Part shown: piece after piece, positions 35,956 to 43,947 of the stretch
Numbering within the stretch: position 1 is the first letter of the stretch
How the letters are laid out: each line of letters starts with the position of its first letter
Assembly: GCA_015058845.1 (NCBI GenBank)
Contig: SVBO01000001.1
Location: forward strand, 125,258-189,257
Length of the DNA: 64,000 nucleotides
Origin: Erysipelotrichaceae bacterium
Lineage (GTDB): Bacteria > Bacillota_I > Bacilli_A > Erysipelotrichales > Erysipelotrichaceae
Direction of reading: 5' to 3'
The notes under the pieces: generated by a model
Database searches by the model: none
The model's input: the letters and a program-made list of their open reading frames with translations, nothing else
What the model was told of the DNA's origin: nothing
Translations under genes and position numbers: made by a program

Positions 35956-36633
35956 ATGGCGAAAATTATAGTTTACGATGAAGACAATGATCGTTTGTAT
36001 ACGTATCAGAAGAATGAAGATGATCCAGTTCCTTATTCCTATGATCGTACTTTGTTAGTAGGTGAATTCAGGGGTTCTTCTAAGTCTAATACACTTTGGA
36101 CTACGGTAAGGGCTATGGAGGCATGGAATTTGACTAGAAGAGAGTACAAGGATCCTATTGATGTAGGATATGCTTTCAAGAGGATCTGGGAAGGGGGCCA
36201 TGGGTTACAGAGTCAACATTATGCGGGTGTTTCTTTTGATACTGGTCAAACGATGAGTAGTAGTGAACGTAGGAGATTGTATTACTTAGCGAAGTCTTTG
36301 AATGTGTGGGGATATGTAGAACCGATCAATATGACTCCTACTTGGGTACACTTTGATCGAAGATATGGTAAGCCTGCATGTTCGGCTGGATATCCTGTAT
36401 TGAAGAGCGGGAGTAAGGGTGTGTATGTATTGATCCTACAAGATGCTTTGAATGCTCTTGGATACCCTACCTATGGGTTAGATGGGATCTTTGGAGCGAA
36501 TACTAAGAAGGCATTACAGGACTTTCAAAGGTCTAATAACTTAAGTGCTGATGGAGTATGCGGTTGTTCGAGTTGGAGAAAGATCACAGGGGAAGTAGTG
36601 GGAATTGGGCGTACTTCGACTGTGATCGATTAG
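35956..36633 (+). CDS. M15-like peptidase with C-terminal peptidoglycan-binding domain
   Basis: Protein of 225 residues. The N-terminal 25 residues form a short beta motif (KIIVYDEDNDRLYTYQ). Residues about 40-145 carry an M15-like pattern, SQHYAGVSFD near 92 and PTWVHFDRRYG near 134, giving the His/Asp and final His ligands of D-Ala-D-Ala-type peptidases. Residues about 150-210 are a PG_binding_1 repeat (LKSGSKGVYVLILQDALNAL). There is no signal peptide, so export must be by another route, lysis or not at all. A tandem paralogue follows 10 nt later. Confidence 0.7.
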   Translation: MAKIIVYDEDNDRLYTYQKNEDDPVPYSYDRTLLVGEFRGSSKSNTLWTTVRAMEAWNLTRREYKDPIDVGYAFKRIWEGGHGLQSQHYAGVSFDTGQTMSSSERRRLYYLAKSLNVWGYVEPINMTPTWVHFDRRYGKPACSAGYPVLKSGSKGVYVLILQDALNALGYPTYGLDGIFGANTKKALQDFQRSNNLSADGVCGCSSWRKITGEVVGIGRTSTVID

Positions 36634-36643
36634 GAGGAGAGAG

Positions 36644-37297
36644 ATGAAGAAGATCTTTGTGTATGATACTAACAATGGTACATTTGAAGTATTTCATATA
36701 GAGAATAATGCGATCATGCCGTATGTAGCAGATGCGTATCTAACAGCTAATCAATTTGCTCCTACTAGTGATATCGCATGGACTACGAAACAAGCTATGC
36801 AAGCATATAGTAAGACGAAACATATCAATCCTACTGTACAAGTACAATCCGCATTCCATCGTACTAGTGAGAGAACTTGGATCAATGCTTCTACGCATGT
36901 AGCTGGAGTAGGGTTTAGTCTTGTGTGTGCACCTAGTATGACGTATGAAACTTTATATCGGTTACTTAGAAGAGAGGATATATGGAATACGATCAGTGAT
37001 GTGGAACATACGATCAATTATCTGCATGTGGATATGGCATATCTGCCACCTGCTTCTGAGTATACTCGCTATCCTATCGTTAGACCCGGGGATTCTAATA
37101 CGTATGTGTTGACTCTACAGGATGCTCTGATCACACTGGGGTATTTGGATGAGGAGAGGTTGACTGGGATCTATGATGAGATCACGGAAGAGATGGTGAA
37201 GAAGATGCAGGGAAATGCGGATGTGAGTGCTGATGGGATCGTAGGGGCTGTGACTTGGGATATTATTGTGATGGAGATCAATAAGTTGTTATTATAG
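36644..37297 (+). CDS. Tandem paralogue of the M15-like/peptidoglycan-binding protein, partly degenerate
   Basis: Protein of 217 residues with the same layout as its upstream neighbour: N-terminal KKIFVYDTNNGTFEVFH, middle STHVAGVGFSL near 84 and LHVDMA near 126, and a C-terminal PG_binding_1 region (VRPGDSNTYVLTLQDALITL). The metal-ligand Asp seen in the neighbour (HYAGVSFD) is Ser here (HVAGVGFS), so catalysis is doubtful. No signal peptide is visible. A GAGGAG ribosome-binding site lies in the short gap, so the two are one operon. Confidence 0.65.
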   Translation: MKKIFVYDTNNGTFEVFHIENNAIMPYVADAYLTANQFAPTSDIAWTTKQAMQAYSKTKHINPTVQVQSAFHRTSERTWINASTHVAGVGFSLVCAPSMTYETLYRLLRREDIWNTISDVEHTINYLHVDMAYLPPASEYTRYPIVRPGDSNTYVLTLQDALITLGYLDEERLTGIYDEITEEMVKKMQGNADVSADGIVGAVTWDIIVMEINKLLL

Positions 37298-37332
37298 CTC
37301 AGGGAGTATTCTCTTTGAGCTTTTCTTTTTAG
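37296..37332 (+). terminator. Terminator of the M15-like gene pair
   Basis: AGCTCA/TGAGCT stem with an inner GGGAG..CTCTT pairing, followed by TTTCTTTTT. Confidence 0.7.
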
Positions 37333-37355
37333 AAGGATCCTTAGAGTAGCAATAA

Positions 37356-37390
37356 ATAAAAAGAAGTGCCTTTGTTCAGAAAGCACTTCT
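37356..37390 (-). terminator. Terminator of the YeeE pair
   Basis: Minus strand: AGAAGTGC/GCACTTCT stem followed by TTTTTATTTATT. Confidence 0.7.
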
Positions 37391-37430
37391 AATACGTATC
37401 TTATAAATGTATCTATATAAGGAATAAATA

Positions 37431-37961
37431 CTATTTATTAAACATTTGTAGAATTGGTTTAGATAAGTAGATCCCCATCATAACAAATGGGATCACGATC
37501 CAACCAGATAATGACATCATAGAAATAGCACCAAATACCTCACCGATATTAGCTCCATAGATGCCTTGTACACCAAATCCAACTAAGAAACCACCTAACA
37601 TAAACATAACTACCTTAGAAGGTTTACTTAATCCAGATGGCTTATATTCACCTCTTAATAGGTTTGTTAAGATAGAACCGATTGCAAATCCAAAGATCAT
37701 TACAAGAGAAGAATTATTCAAGAAGAATTTCTCGATATCTGCTGGTAATGATGTACCTTGGAATAGACCGACCATATCTACTCCTAAGAAATTAAAAAAT
37801 TTATATCCTGTTAATGCTAGAGGCATTGCTGTAGCGATCACTTTCTTATTAAAGAAGAAATAGATCACTGCTAAGATAGCGATACAAGTTGTACCGATCT
37901 TAGGAGTCATTTCTAAGACGAAGATGTTTTTTAAATGACGCTTCACTTCTTTCTTGCTCAT
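37431..37961 (-). CDS. YeeE/YedE-like membrane protein, second subunit
   Basis: Membrane protein of 176 residues with four or five helices and a Gly-rich signature LGGFLVGFGVQGIYGANIGE near 120. In the YeeE/YedE (sulfur transport, DUF395) family the matching motif is GFGxRxxxGC; here the Cys is not present. Start at 37961 is chosen for the GAGGAGG 9 nt upstream; the frame is open further 5'. It overlaps the upstream YeeE-like gene by 62 nt. Thiosulfate or related sulfur import is known for some members; the substrate here is unproven. Confidence 0.68.
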   Translation of the reverse strand: MSKKEVKRHLKNIFVLEMTPKIGTTCIAILAVIYFFFNKKVIATAMPLALTGYKFFNFLGVDMVGLFQGTSLPADIEKFFLNNSSLVMIFGFAIGSILTNLLRGEYKPSGLSKPSKVVMFMLGGFLVGFGVQGIYGANIGEVFGAISMMSLSGWIVIPFVMMGIYLSKPILQMFNK

Positions 37962-38610
37962 ATGTAATGTCCTCCTCACACTCTGATTTTTCAGCATAAT
38001 TTACTGCTTTACGATATAGATATAATAACATTGCTTGGATCATAATAGCCATTGGCCATCCAAATAACTCAGGCATAAATAAACTATATTCTCCAAAGTA
38101 GCCCACAGCTACTTCACGAACTAAGACACCTGCAATAGATCCTAAAAAGTAACAGATCATGATCACGATGTAGTCAGCTTTAAGATTTGCGACATTACGA
38201 ATGATCCCTGAACCTGCACATCCGATCAGTCCGATCCCCACACCGAAGATCACGGCTGCGAATAAGAAGTATACAGATACTTTTGTTGGTTCTTGTAGAT
38301 ACTTGATGTAATCGAAATCTCCAAGTAATGTACAGATCACGATCACTGAGTTTATTCCGATACAAGTTATTACTGCCATACGCCAGAATAACTTTGTATT
38401 ACTGAAGTCATTGAATAGTACGGGCCCTCTTAAGTTACCACTAAAACTGAATTTAGTACGCGACATGATCATACCGAATAATACACCGATAATTAAATTA
38501 ATTCCAAGAACTTGTTTCTGACTTGATAAATAGATAGCAAGTAGTAATGTTGCAAGGATGATTACGTATGCGATCTTTTGTTGTTGTTTTTTACGACGCT
38601 TTTGTTCCAT
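37900..38610 (-). CDS. YeeE/YedE-like (sulfur-transport family) membrane protein
   Basis: Membrane protein of 236 residues with a lysine/arginine-rich N-terminus, about six helices and a motif LIGCAGSGIIRNVANLKADY near 126 containing the conserved Cys of the family. The C-terminal acidic tail overlaps the start of the second YeeE-like gene. The split into two genes corresponds to the two half repeats of a full YeeE, so they probably assemble together. Thiosulfate uptake is the best-known activity. Confidence 0.72.
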   Translation of the reverse strand: MEQKRRKKQQQKIAYVIILATLLLAIYLSSQKQVLGINLIIGVLFGMIMSRTKFSFSGNLRGPVLFNDFSNTKLFWRMAVITCIGINSVIVICTLLGDFDYIKYLQEPTKVSVYFLFAAVIFGVGIGLIGCAGSGIIRNVANLKADYIVIMICYFLGSIAGVLVREVAVGYFGEYSLFMPELFGWPMAIMIQAMLLYLYRKAVNYAEKSECEEDITYEQERSEASFKKHLRLRNDS

Positions 38611-38696
38611 AATAGTGACCTCCCTTTCATTTTATATATTCTCTTATTTGTGAATTTCTATTTATTTTTCACATATTCTTGAAAATATATGAAATT

Positions 38697-38725
38697 ATGT
38701 TATCATAACTAAAACTACATTGCAA
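38697..38725 (-). promoter_or_regulatory. Candidate promoter of the YeeE pair
   Basis: Minus strand: -35 TTGCAA (38720-38725), 17-bp spacer, -10 TAACAT (38697-38702). The start codon follows about 85 nt later. The leader contains an inverted repeat TGTGAA...TTCACA near 38650-38673. The rest of the gene-free stretch 38611-38933 is very AT-rich with no open gene. Confidence 0.45.
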
Positions 38726-38838
38726 GTGTTTTTTACAAAATTTCTCAAAAAAGTTAAATTTATTATATTTTCATTCTCAAAGTTTTATTTATAGAAATAG
38801 TATACACACTATCAATTTGATATTAATCACACAAATAT

Positions 38839-38856
38839 TTGTGAAATATTTCGTAA
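38839..38856. promoter_or_regulatory. Rex-like redox operator candidate
   Basis: TTGTGAAATATTTCGTAA differs at two positions from the Rex consensus TTGTGAAATATTTCACAA. It lies upstream of the YeeE promoter and downstream of the recR terminator. Confidence 0.3.
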
Positions 38857-38863
38857 AAAGTAC

Positions 38864-38894
38864 AAAAAAGGCAATATTCGTTACGAATACTGCC
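38864..38894 (-). terminator. Terminator after recR
   Basis: 12-bp stem (GGCAGTATTCGT with one wobble) followed by TTTTTT on the minus strand. Confidence 0.8.
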
Positions 38895-38933
38895 TAATTT
38901 CACACTATAGTGTACCTTGTGTATATTTCACAC

Positions 38934-39527
38934 CTAGATCTTCTTACGACCCTCCATAGCCTTGATCAATGTTAACTCATCTGCATAATCCAAATGACCA
39001 CCCATTGGAAGACCATGTGCTAGTCTAGTTACAATCACATCATGATTCTGTAATAACTTTCCAATATATAAAGCCGTAGTCTCACCATCTACCGTAGGAT
39101 TCGTCGCTAAGATCAACTCCTTCACATCTGGTGTGATCCTCTCTAACAATTCCTTAATACGAATATTTTCTGGCAATATACCCTTCGTAGTAGAGATCTC
39201 TCCATCTAACACATGGTATACCCCATGATAAGTACCACTCTTCTCAATAGCAATGATATCCTTAGCCTTAGTCACTACACAGATCAAAGAAGTATCTCTT
39301 TTACTATCTTCACAGATCATACATCTATCCTGATCTGTAAGATTTCCACATACACTACAAGGTCTTAATGTATGATATGCCTTCTCCATAGACTCTAAGA
39401 ACAAAGCAACTTGCTCTTCCTTTAGATCTAAGATCTGATACGCATATCTTTCAGCTGTCTTAGCTCCAACTCCTGGTAACTTTCGAAAACTATTGATCAA
39501 GTCTTCAAATACCTTTGGATATTCCAT
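38934..39527 (-). CDS. recR: Recombination mediator RecR
   Basis: Protein of 197 residues that works with RecF and RecO to load RecA at gaps. It has the N-terminal helix-hairpin-helix (LRKLPGVGAKTAERYA as FRKLPGVGAKTAERYA), a four-Cys zinc finger (CSVCGNLTDQDRCMIC near 57) and a Toprim domain (ICVVTKAKDIIAIEKSG near 80). It follows ybaB by 2 nt in the conserved dnaX-ybaB-recR order. Confidence 0.96.
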   Translation of the reverse strand: MEYPKVFEDLINSFRKLPGVGAKTAERYAYQILDLKEEQVALFLESMEKAYHTLRPCSVCGNLTDQDRCMICEDSKRDTSLICVVTKAKDIIAIEKSGTYHGVYHVLDGEISTTKGILPENIRIKELLERITPDVKELILATNPTVDGETTALYIGKLLQNHDVIVTRLAHGLPMGGHLDYADELTLIKAMEGRKKI

Positions 39528-39529
39528 TA

Positions 39530-39832
39530 TTAGAATGCTCCTGGTACTTTAGCTCCACCTGTAATTGGCTTCATAATAGCTTCTTTATCTTTCTCGATAG
39601 CTTCCATCAAGCTGTTAACACAAATTACTAACATAGCTTGTAGATCTTCTACTTCATTCGCTAATTCAGGATCGATAGTTACTTCAGTTAAACGCATATT
39701 TCCTGTAGCCTTGATCTTCATAGCTCCACCACCAGCTGTAGCTTCATATTCCTTTTGAGCTAGCATTTGTTGTGCCTTAGTAATGTCCTTTTGAATCTTT
39801 TGTGCTTGTTGCATTAGAAATCTCATATCCAT
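39530..39832 (-). CDS. ybaB: Nucleoid-associated protein YbaB/EbfC
   Basis: Small DNA-binding protein of 100 residues. An N-terminal coiled helix (MRFLMQQAQKIQKDITKAQQ) and beta sheet with TVDPELANEVEDLQ-like ITIDPE segment near 50 match the family. It binds DNA as a dimer and sits between dnaX and recR as in most bacteria, probably aiding recombinational repair or nucleoid structure. Confidence 0.93.
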   Translation of the reverse strand: MDMRFLMQQAQKIQKDITKAQQMLAQKEYEATAGGGAMKIKATGNMRLTEVTIDPELANEVEDLQAMLVICVNSLMEAIEKDKEAIMKPITGGAKVPGAF

Positions 39833-39836
39833 AGTC

Positions 39837-41498
39837 TTAGTCCTCCTCTACGCTCTCGAAGATATCTCCGGCGATTTCTTTTAATTTCTGAATGTTGTCA
39901 TTTTCTTTACTTTCTGACTGTATATCCTCACAGGCAATTTTCTCTACTATAATCGGTCTTCCAATTGGTAATTGTTGAAGACTTGCTAATGTTCGATACT
40001 CTTGAATAGCTTTTGTTCTAGTATCCTCACTGATCGCGAATACCATTCTTTCACTACCGAATATTCCTTTCATAAGAGTTATAATAGATTGCTTATGTGT
40101 TGGATCATTTATAATATCTGCTTGTGTTTGATATGGAGTAGCTACTAGTAAGAAGGTCTTTCCATCACTGGCTACTACCTGACTATCTGCTAACCACTTT
40201 GCTGCAGTTCTATGTTCTCCTATATAATACATAGGTAATTGGGCTAATCGATCAGTAGCTTCACTTCTACCCTGTTTATCTGCTTGGACAAGAAGGTTCA
40301 TGATCTCTGCCATACTCATGGTCTCTACTTTCGGACGAGATGGAATGATCTCTTTCTCTTCTTTCTTCTTAGTAGGTGTTGGTGTATAAACTACTGGTTG
40401 TTGTAGAACTGTTTCCGGTTTTCCTTGTACCATCTTTAATAGACTTAATTCGAAGTAACCTGCTGCATCACTAGCAAATCTAAACTTCTCATTACATTCT
40501 AGTAAAGTATCGATCAAGAAGAATCTTGTTTGCTTATCTGCTAATGTCAATAGTTGTTCTGCTTCACTAGTACTTAGTGAGATCGGATAGCTTTGATCCT
40601 TAGTATACTCATATATAATACTCTCTTTCAGAACTGCTATCAAGTCATTACATAAACGCTTGATATCGATTCCTCTTTCCACATACTTATGGAATTGATC
40701 GAGTAGTAATGGTACATTCTTTTCTTGTACATATTCGATCAATTTGATCTTCTCTGCCACTGTTGTGATTCCATAGATCTCATTGATCACATCTAACGTG
40801 ATAGTATCCTTACAATAGGCAATACATTGATCTAGGATACTTAAGGCATCGCGCATACCTCCGTCTGCTAGTGTAGCAATTAGATGTAGGCTATCTTCAT
40901 CGATCTTGATCTCTTCACTATCTGCTACTTTTCTTAAGTGTGTTTCGATATCTGTTACTGAGATCTTTCCAAAGTCATATCTTTGACATCTAGAGATGAT
41001 AGTCGGTAATACTTTTTGAGGCTCTGTGGTAGCCATGATGAAGATGACGTGTTCTGGTGGTTCTTCTAGTGTCTTTAGTAAGGCATTGAAGGCTCCTGTT
41101 GACATCATGTGAACCTCATCTATGATATATACTTTATATTTACCAAGATTTGGTGCATATTTTACTTTATCGATCAGATCACGTACTTCATCTACGCCAT
41201 TGTTACTAGCAGCATCTATTTCTACGATATCTGGATGACTTCCATTTTGAATCGATAGGCAGTTCTCACATACATCACATGGAGCATGATCTGAGGTACA
41301 GTTGACCATTTTTGCTAAGATTCTAGCGATCGTCGTTTTACCTGTTCCACGTGGTCCGCAGAACAGATATGCATGTGCTATTTTATTGTCTTTGATCGCA
41401 TTTTGTAGTGTGACTACAATGTGTTTTTGACCAGATACTTGATCTAATGCGGATGGTCTATAAGTTCTATATAGTGCTTGGTATGCCACGTTTATCAC
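39837..41498 (-). CDS. dnaX: DNA polymerase III subunits gamma/tau
   Basis: Clamp-loader ATPase of 553 residues. Walker A GPRGTGKTT near 47, the four-Cys zinc module (CTSDHAPCDVCENC near 67), Walker B VYIIDEVHMM near 123 and SRC sensor 1 (SRCQRYDF near 168) are present. The C-terminal third is tau-like. No A-AAA-AAG slippery heptamer was seen, so a programmed short gamma form is not indicated. Starts at GTG 41498 or GTG 41489 are both possible; AAAGGG is better spaced for the second. Confidence 0.95.
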   Translation of the reverse strand: MINVAYQALYRTYRPSALDQVSGQKHIVVTLQNAIKDNKIAHAYLFCGPRGTGKTTIARILAKMVNCTSDHAPCDVCENCLSIQNGSHPDIVEIDAASNNGVDEVRDLIDKVKYAPNLGKYKVYIIDEVHMMSTGAFNALLKTLEEPPEHVIFIMATTEPQKVLPTIISRCQRYDFGKISVTDIETHLRKVADSEEIKIDEDSLHLIATLADGGMRDALSILDQCIAYCKDTITLDVINEIYGITTVAEKIKLIEYVQEKNVPLLLDQFHKYVERGIDIKRLCNDLIAVLKESIIYEYTKDQSYPISLSTSEAEQLLTLADKQTRFFLIDTLLECNEKFRFASDAAGYFELSLLKMVQGKPETVLQQPVVYTPTPTKKKEEKEIIPSRPKVETMSMAEIMNLLVQADKQGRSEATDRLAQLPMYYIGEHRTAAKWLADSQVVASDGKTFLLVATPYQTQADIINDPTHKQSIITLMKGIFGSERMVFAISEDTRTKAIQEYRTLASLQQLPIGRPIIVEKIACEDIQSESKENDNIQKLKEIAGDIFESVEED

Positions 41499-41553
41499 GC
41501 CCTTTACTGCTATTATTTTACACTATTTATGTATTGAATTAAAGGTTTTCATG

Positions 41554-42003
41554 TTATTTACTTCTTTTCATTTGAAAGTATTCTTTCAAGATGTTTTGAC
41601 ATTCTTCTTCTAGAATACCTCCATATGTTATAGGATAATGGTTAAATCCCTTATGATTATATAAACGACAGATGGATTCGATAGCGCCTCCCTTAGGATC
41701 TATGGCACCATAGTATACCGTACGAATACGAGAGAGTTGGATGGCTCCTGCACACATGGGACATGGTTCTAGTGTTACATATAGATCACACTGAGATAGA
41801 TTCCATGTTCCTAGTACTTTACTAGCTTGATTGATCACTTCTACTTCGGCATGAGAAGTAGCTTGTTGTTTTCGTTCTTTATGATTATGTGCTCTAGCGA
41901 TTACTTGATCTTTATATACGATCACTGCTCCAATGGGTACTTCATCCTCTTGCATAGCTAATTTTGCTTCAGCTAAAGCTTCTCTCATATAAGGATACTC
42001 CAT
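41554..42003 (-). CDS. tadA: tRNA-specific adenosine deaminase
   Basis: Protein of 149 residues that deaminates A34 to inosine in tRNA-Arg(ACG). The zinc-site HAEVEVI near 52 and PCPMCAGAI near 82 include the catalytic Glu and three ligands. It lies 55 nt before dnaX and directly downstream of the SRP RNA gene, the same neighbourhood as in Bacillus. Confidence 0.95.
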   Translation of the reverse strand: MEYPYMREALAEAKLAMQEDEVPIGAVIVYKDQVIARAHNHKERKQQATSHAEVEVINQASKVLGTWNLSQCDLYVTLEPCPMCAGAIQLSRIRTVYYGAIDPKGGAIESICRLYNHKGFNHYPITYGGILEEECQNILKEYFQMKRSK

Positions 42004-42017
42004 CTTGTTTCCTCCTT

Positions 42018-42107
42018 ACGAAAAGTGCCACTACACATGAGGAACACATCTTATGGCTGCTATCTTCCGATCCTGACCAAATTCAACGGCACTCATTGCA
42101 ATGGCTT
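42018..42107 (-). ncRNA. ffs: Signal recognition particle RNA (short, 4.5S-like)
   Basis: On the minus strand the apical core GGTCAGGATCGGAAGATAGC is followed by AGCC, matching the conserved SRP RNA domain IV (GGUCAGG..GGAAG..AGCAGCC). The ends pair (GTGCC at 42088-42092 with GGCAC at 42025-42031), and a short T run follows. A promoter-like TAGACA-17-TAAAAT lies just upstream. The length of about 90 nt leaves no room for an Alu domain. The 3' end reaches the tadA ribosome-binding site, so read-through may express tadA. The exact ends are estimates. Confidence 0.85.
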
Positions 42108-42165
42108 ATATATTTTACTATAATTTTAGTAGATTGTCTAGTGTTTCGTGATGGGAGGTATATAA

Positions 42166-42585
42166 ATGATTGAGGTTAAGTTCTATGATGCTGTAGAAGA
42201 TCATTTGTTGAAGTATGCTGTGATCGTGGCTAGATACCAAGATCAATGGGTGTTTGTTAGACATAAGTGTAGAGATTCTTGGGAATGTCCTGGTGGTAAG
42301 AGAAATGTAGGAGAGAGTATAGAGGCTTGTGCTAGAAGAGAGTTATGGGAAGAGAGTGGTGCTAATTTGTATGATTTATTTCCTGTTAGTGTATATAGTG
42401 TGACGAAAGAAAATATTGAAACGTTTGGTATGTTGTATTATGCAGATATTCATGAGTTTGATGATCTTCCAAAGTCTGAGATAACTGAAGTTGAATTACT
42501 TAATGAACTTCCAACTCATTGGACATACCCGAATATCCAACCATATCTATTCTCAATGATATCTTCTTTTCTATTATCTAAATAA
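42166..42585 (+). CDS. NUDIX hydrolase
   Basis: Protein of 139 residues with a complete NUDIX box (GGKRNVGESIEACARRELWE followed by ESG, near residues 44-66) that binds magnesium and hydrolyses nucleoside diphosphate derivatives. The family cannot be refined to a substrate, though the short form resembles MutT/8-oxo-dGTPase-like enzymes. It is divergent from the SRP RNA/tadA transcript; ATG follows GGGAGG. Confidence 0.85.
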   Translation: MIEVKFYDAVEDHLLKYAVIVARYQDQWVFVRHKCRDSWECPGGKRNVGESIEACARRELWEESGANLYDLFPVSVYSVTKENIETFGMLYYADIHEFDDLPKSEITEVELLNELPTHWTYPNIQPYLFSMISSFLLSK

Positions 42586-42756
42586 TATATACACTTATTT
42601 ATTATTATTTTCATACTTTATTATTACTATATTATAATTGACTTTTAATAAGTGTTGTGGTAGTTTGTAAGTAGGAGGAATACTTAAAAAGTATGACAAT
42701 TACTTACTTTTTAGAGTATTTCATTTTCTTTGAGTTTAGTGGATGGAGGCGAAAAT

Positions 42757-43842
42757 ATGACTGTTGATACTAATCAATTGACTGTTAAGGAAAAAGAAGA
42801 TCTTTCTTGGTTAAAATGGTATTTATCAGCTCTTACGAAACAGTATATAATTGTAAATTCATTAAAAGATACTATAAGTCAACTACAAGCTAAACATGAT
42901 TCTATCGATCTAACACCTAAGACTGAAAAGGAATTGGCACAAGGGTTATATATTCCTGCTTCTTCTAATTCATCTGACTATGATTTTGAATTTGATGAGA
43001 TCTTTGGTATTGGACTTGTTGGATGTGCTGCTTTATCGATCCTTGTTGGTTTATTCTTTGCTATGGTTCTAGGGAACTTTATAGAAGGTTTACTATTAGC
43101 TGCGAAATGGATATTTGGGATCTATCTTGCTTTATGGATCATTGGTTTTGTTTTGAATAAGTTTATTGATATTGCATTTGAACTTCCAAGTTTTCTAACT
43201 AAATTTAGCAAGAAGAAAAAAAGAGAAGCTCAGGAACGTCGTGATAACCTTTATCACTTGCTTGAGATCCGTAAACTCGAAGAACAACATCGTATAACAA
43301 TGTTAAGAAAACAAAAGATGTCTATTTCAAAAGATATTGAAGAGTGTAAGAAGTCTGTAGAAGCTGCTAATGATATGTTAGAGGATCTATATAAGATTGA
43401 TGTGATCCACAAGAAATATCGTAAGTTTGATGCTATTTATAAGTTCTATGATTATTTTTCTACTGAACGTTGCTATGAGTTGACTGGTCCATTTGGTGCT
43501 TATAACTTATATGAACATGAATTAAAGGAAGAAGAAAAGATCAAGTATCTAAGTTATTTACCTACGATCTCCGAGCAATTATTTCATATTCATAGTAATC
43601 AATTATTCTTAGCAGATCAGATTGCTACTTCACAAAGAACTATGGATGCTATCTATCAAGAAGCGTTGAATACAAATAGGATCGAGCAAGATATTCTTGA
43701 GAATAGTAAATTAGCTACTTATTATTCTAAACAGATTGCTGATAATACTAAGACGATGCAGAACTTGATGATCTATGAGAAACGTATTAAGGGAGATATT
43801 CCAGGTCATATGACTCCTGAAGAATTTAAGAATATTTATTAA
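42757..43842 (+). CDS. Coiled-coil protein with central membrane hairpin, unrecognised
   Basis: I do not recognise this 361-residue protein. Residues about 5-45 form a helical charged region. Residues about 80-135 contain two strong hydrophobic segments (GLVGCAALSILVGLFFAMVL and LLAAKWIFGIYLALWIIGFV). From about 155 a Lys/Arg-rich KKKKREAQERR leads to a long helical, charged region with coiled-coil potential (EEQHRITMLRKQKMSISKDI). The C-terminus contains MTPEEFKNIY. No catalytic motif is visible. The ATG at 42757 with GGAGG upstream is preferred over a GTG or ATG 27 nt earlier. It is flanked by its own terminator, so is probably monocistronic. Confidence 0.6.
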   Translation: MTVDTNQLTVKEKEDLSWLKWYLSALTKQYIIVNSLKDTISQLQAKHDSIDLTPKTEKELAQGLYIPASSNSSDYDFEFDEIFGIGLVGCAALSILVGLFFAMVLGNFIEGLLLAAKWIFGIYLALWIIGFVLNKFIDIAFELPSFLTKFSKKKKREAQERRDNLYHLLEIRKLEEQHRITMLRKQKMSISKDIEECKKSVEAANDMLEDLYKIDVIHKKYRKFDAIYKFYDYFSTERCYELTGPFGAYNLYEHELKEEEKIKYLSYLPTISEQLFHIHSNQLFLADQIATSQRTMDAIYQEALNTNRIEQDILENSKLATYYSKQIADNTKTMQNLMIYEKRIKGDIPGHMTPEEFKNIY

Positions 43843-43875
43843 GCTCATTGTTATGTAATGAGCTTTTCTTTTTAT
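43842..43875 (+). terminator. Terminator of the coiled-coil protein gene
   Basis: Perfect 8-bp stem (AGCTCATT/AATGAGCT) followed by TTTCTTTTT. Confidence 0.75.
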
Positions 43876-43890
43876 ATGATCTTAATTAAC

Positions 43891-43919
43891 TAAAATGGCC
43901 CCTTATATTAAGGAGCCAT
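43891..43919 (-). terminator. Terminator of serS
   Basis: Minus strand: 11-bp stem (ATGGCTCCTTA with one U-G wobble) with a 3-nt loop and a TTTTAG tract. The wobble pair makes the minus strand the correct reading. Confidence 0.75.
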
Positions 43920-43931
43920 TATTATTTCTAA

Positions 43932-43947
43932 TGTTTCACGTGAAACA
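43932..43947. other. parS: parS site 1 (ParB-binding centromere)
   Basis: TGTTTCACGTGAAACA is an exact match to the Bacillus parS consensus TGTTNCACGTGAAACA. It abuts the serS stop codon at 43948, within the 3' untranslated region before the terminator. Confidence 0.93.

Noticed and set aside
39837..41498. Programmed frameshift in dnaX
   Set aside because: I looked for an A-AAA-AAG type slippery heptamer near the domain III end and found only interrupted AAG/AAA runs without it.
41964..42173. Plus-strand reading frame of 69 codons upstream of the NUDIX gene
   Set aside because: It lies over the SRP RNA gene and the start of tadA on the other strand; no Shine-Dalgarno and no protein-like features.
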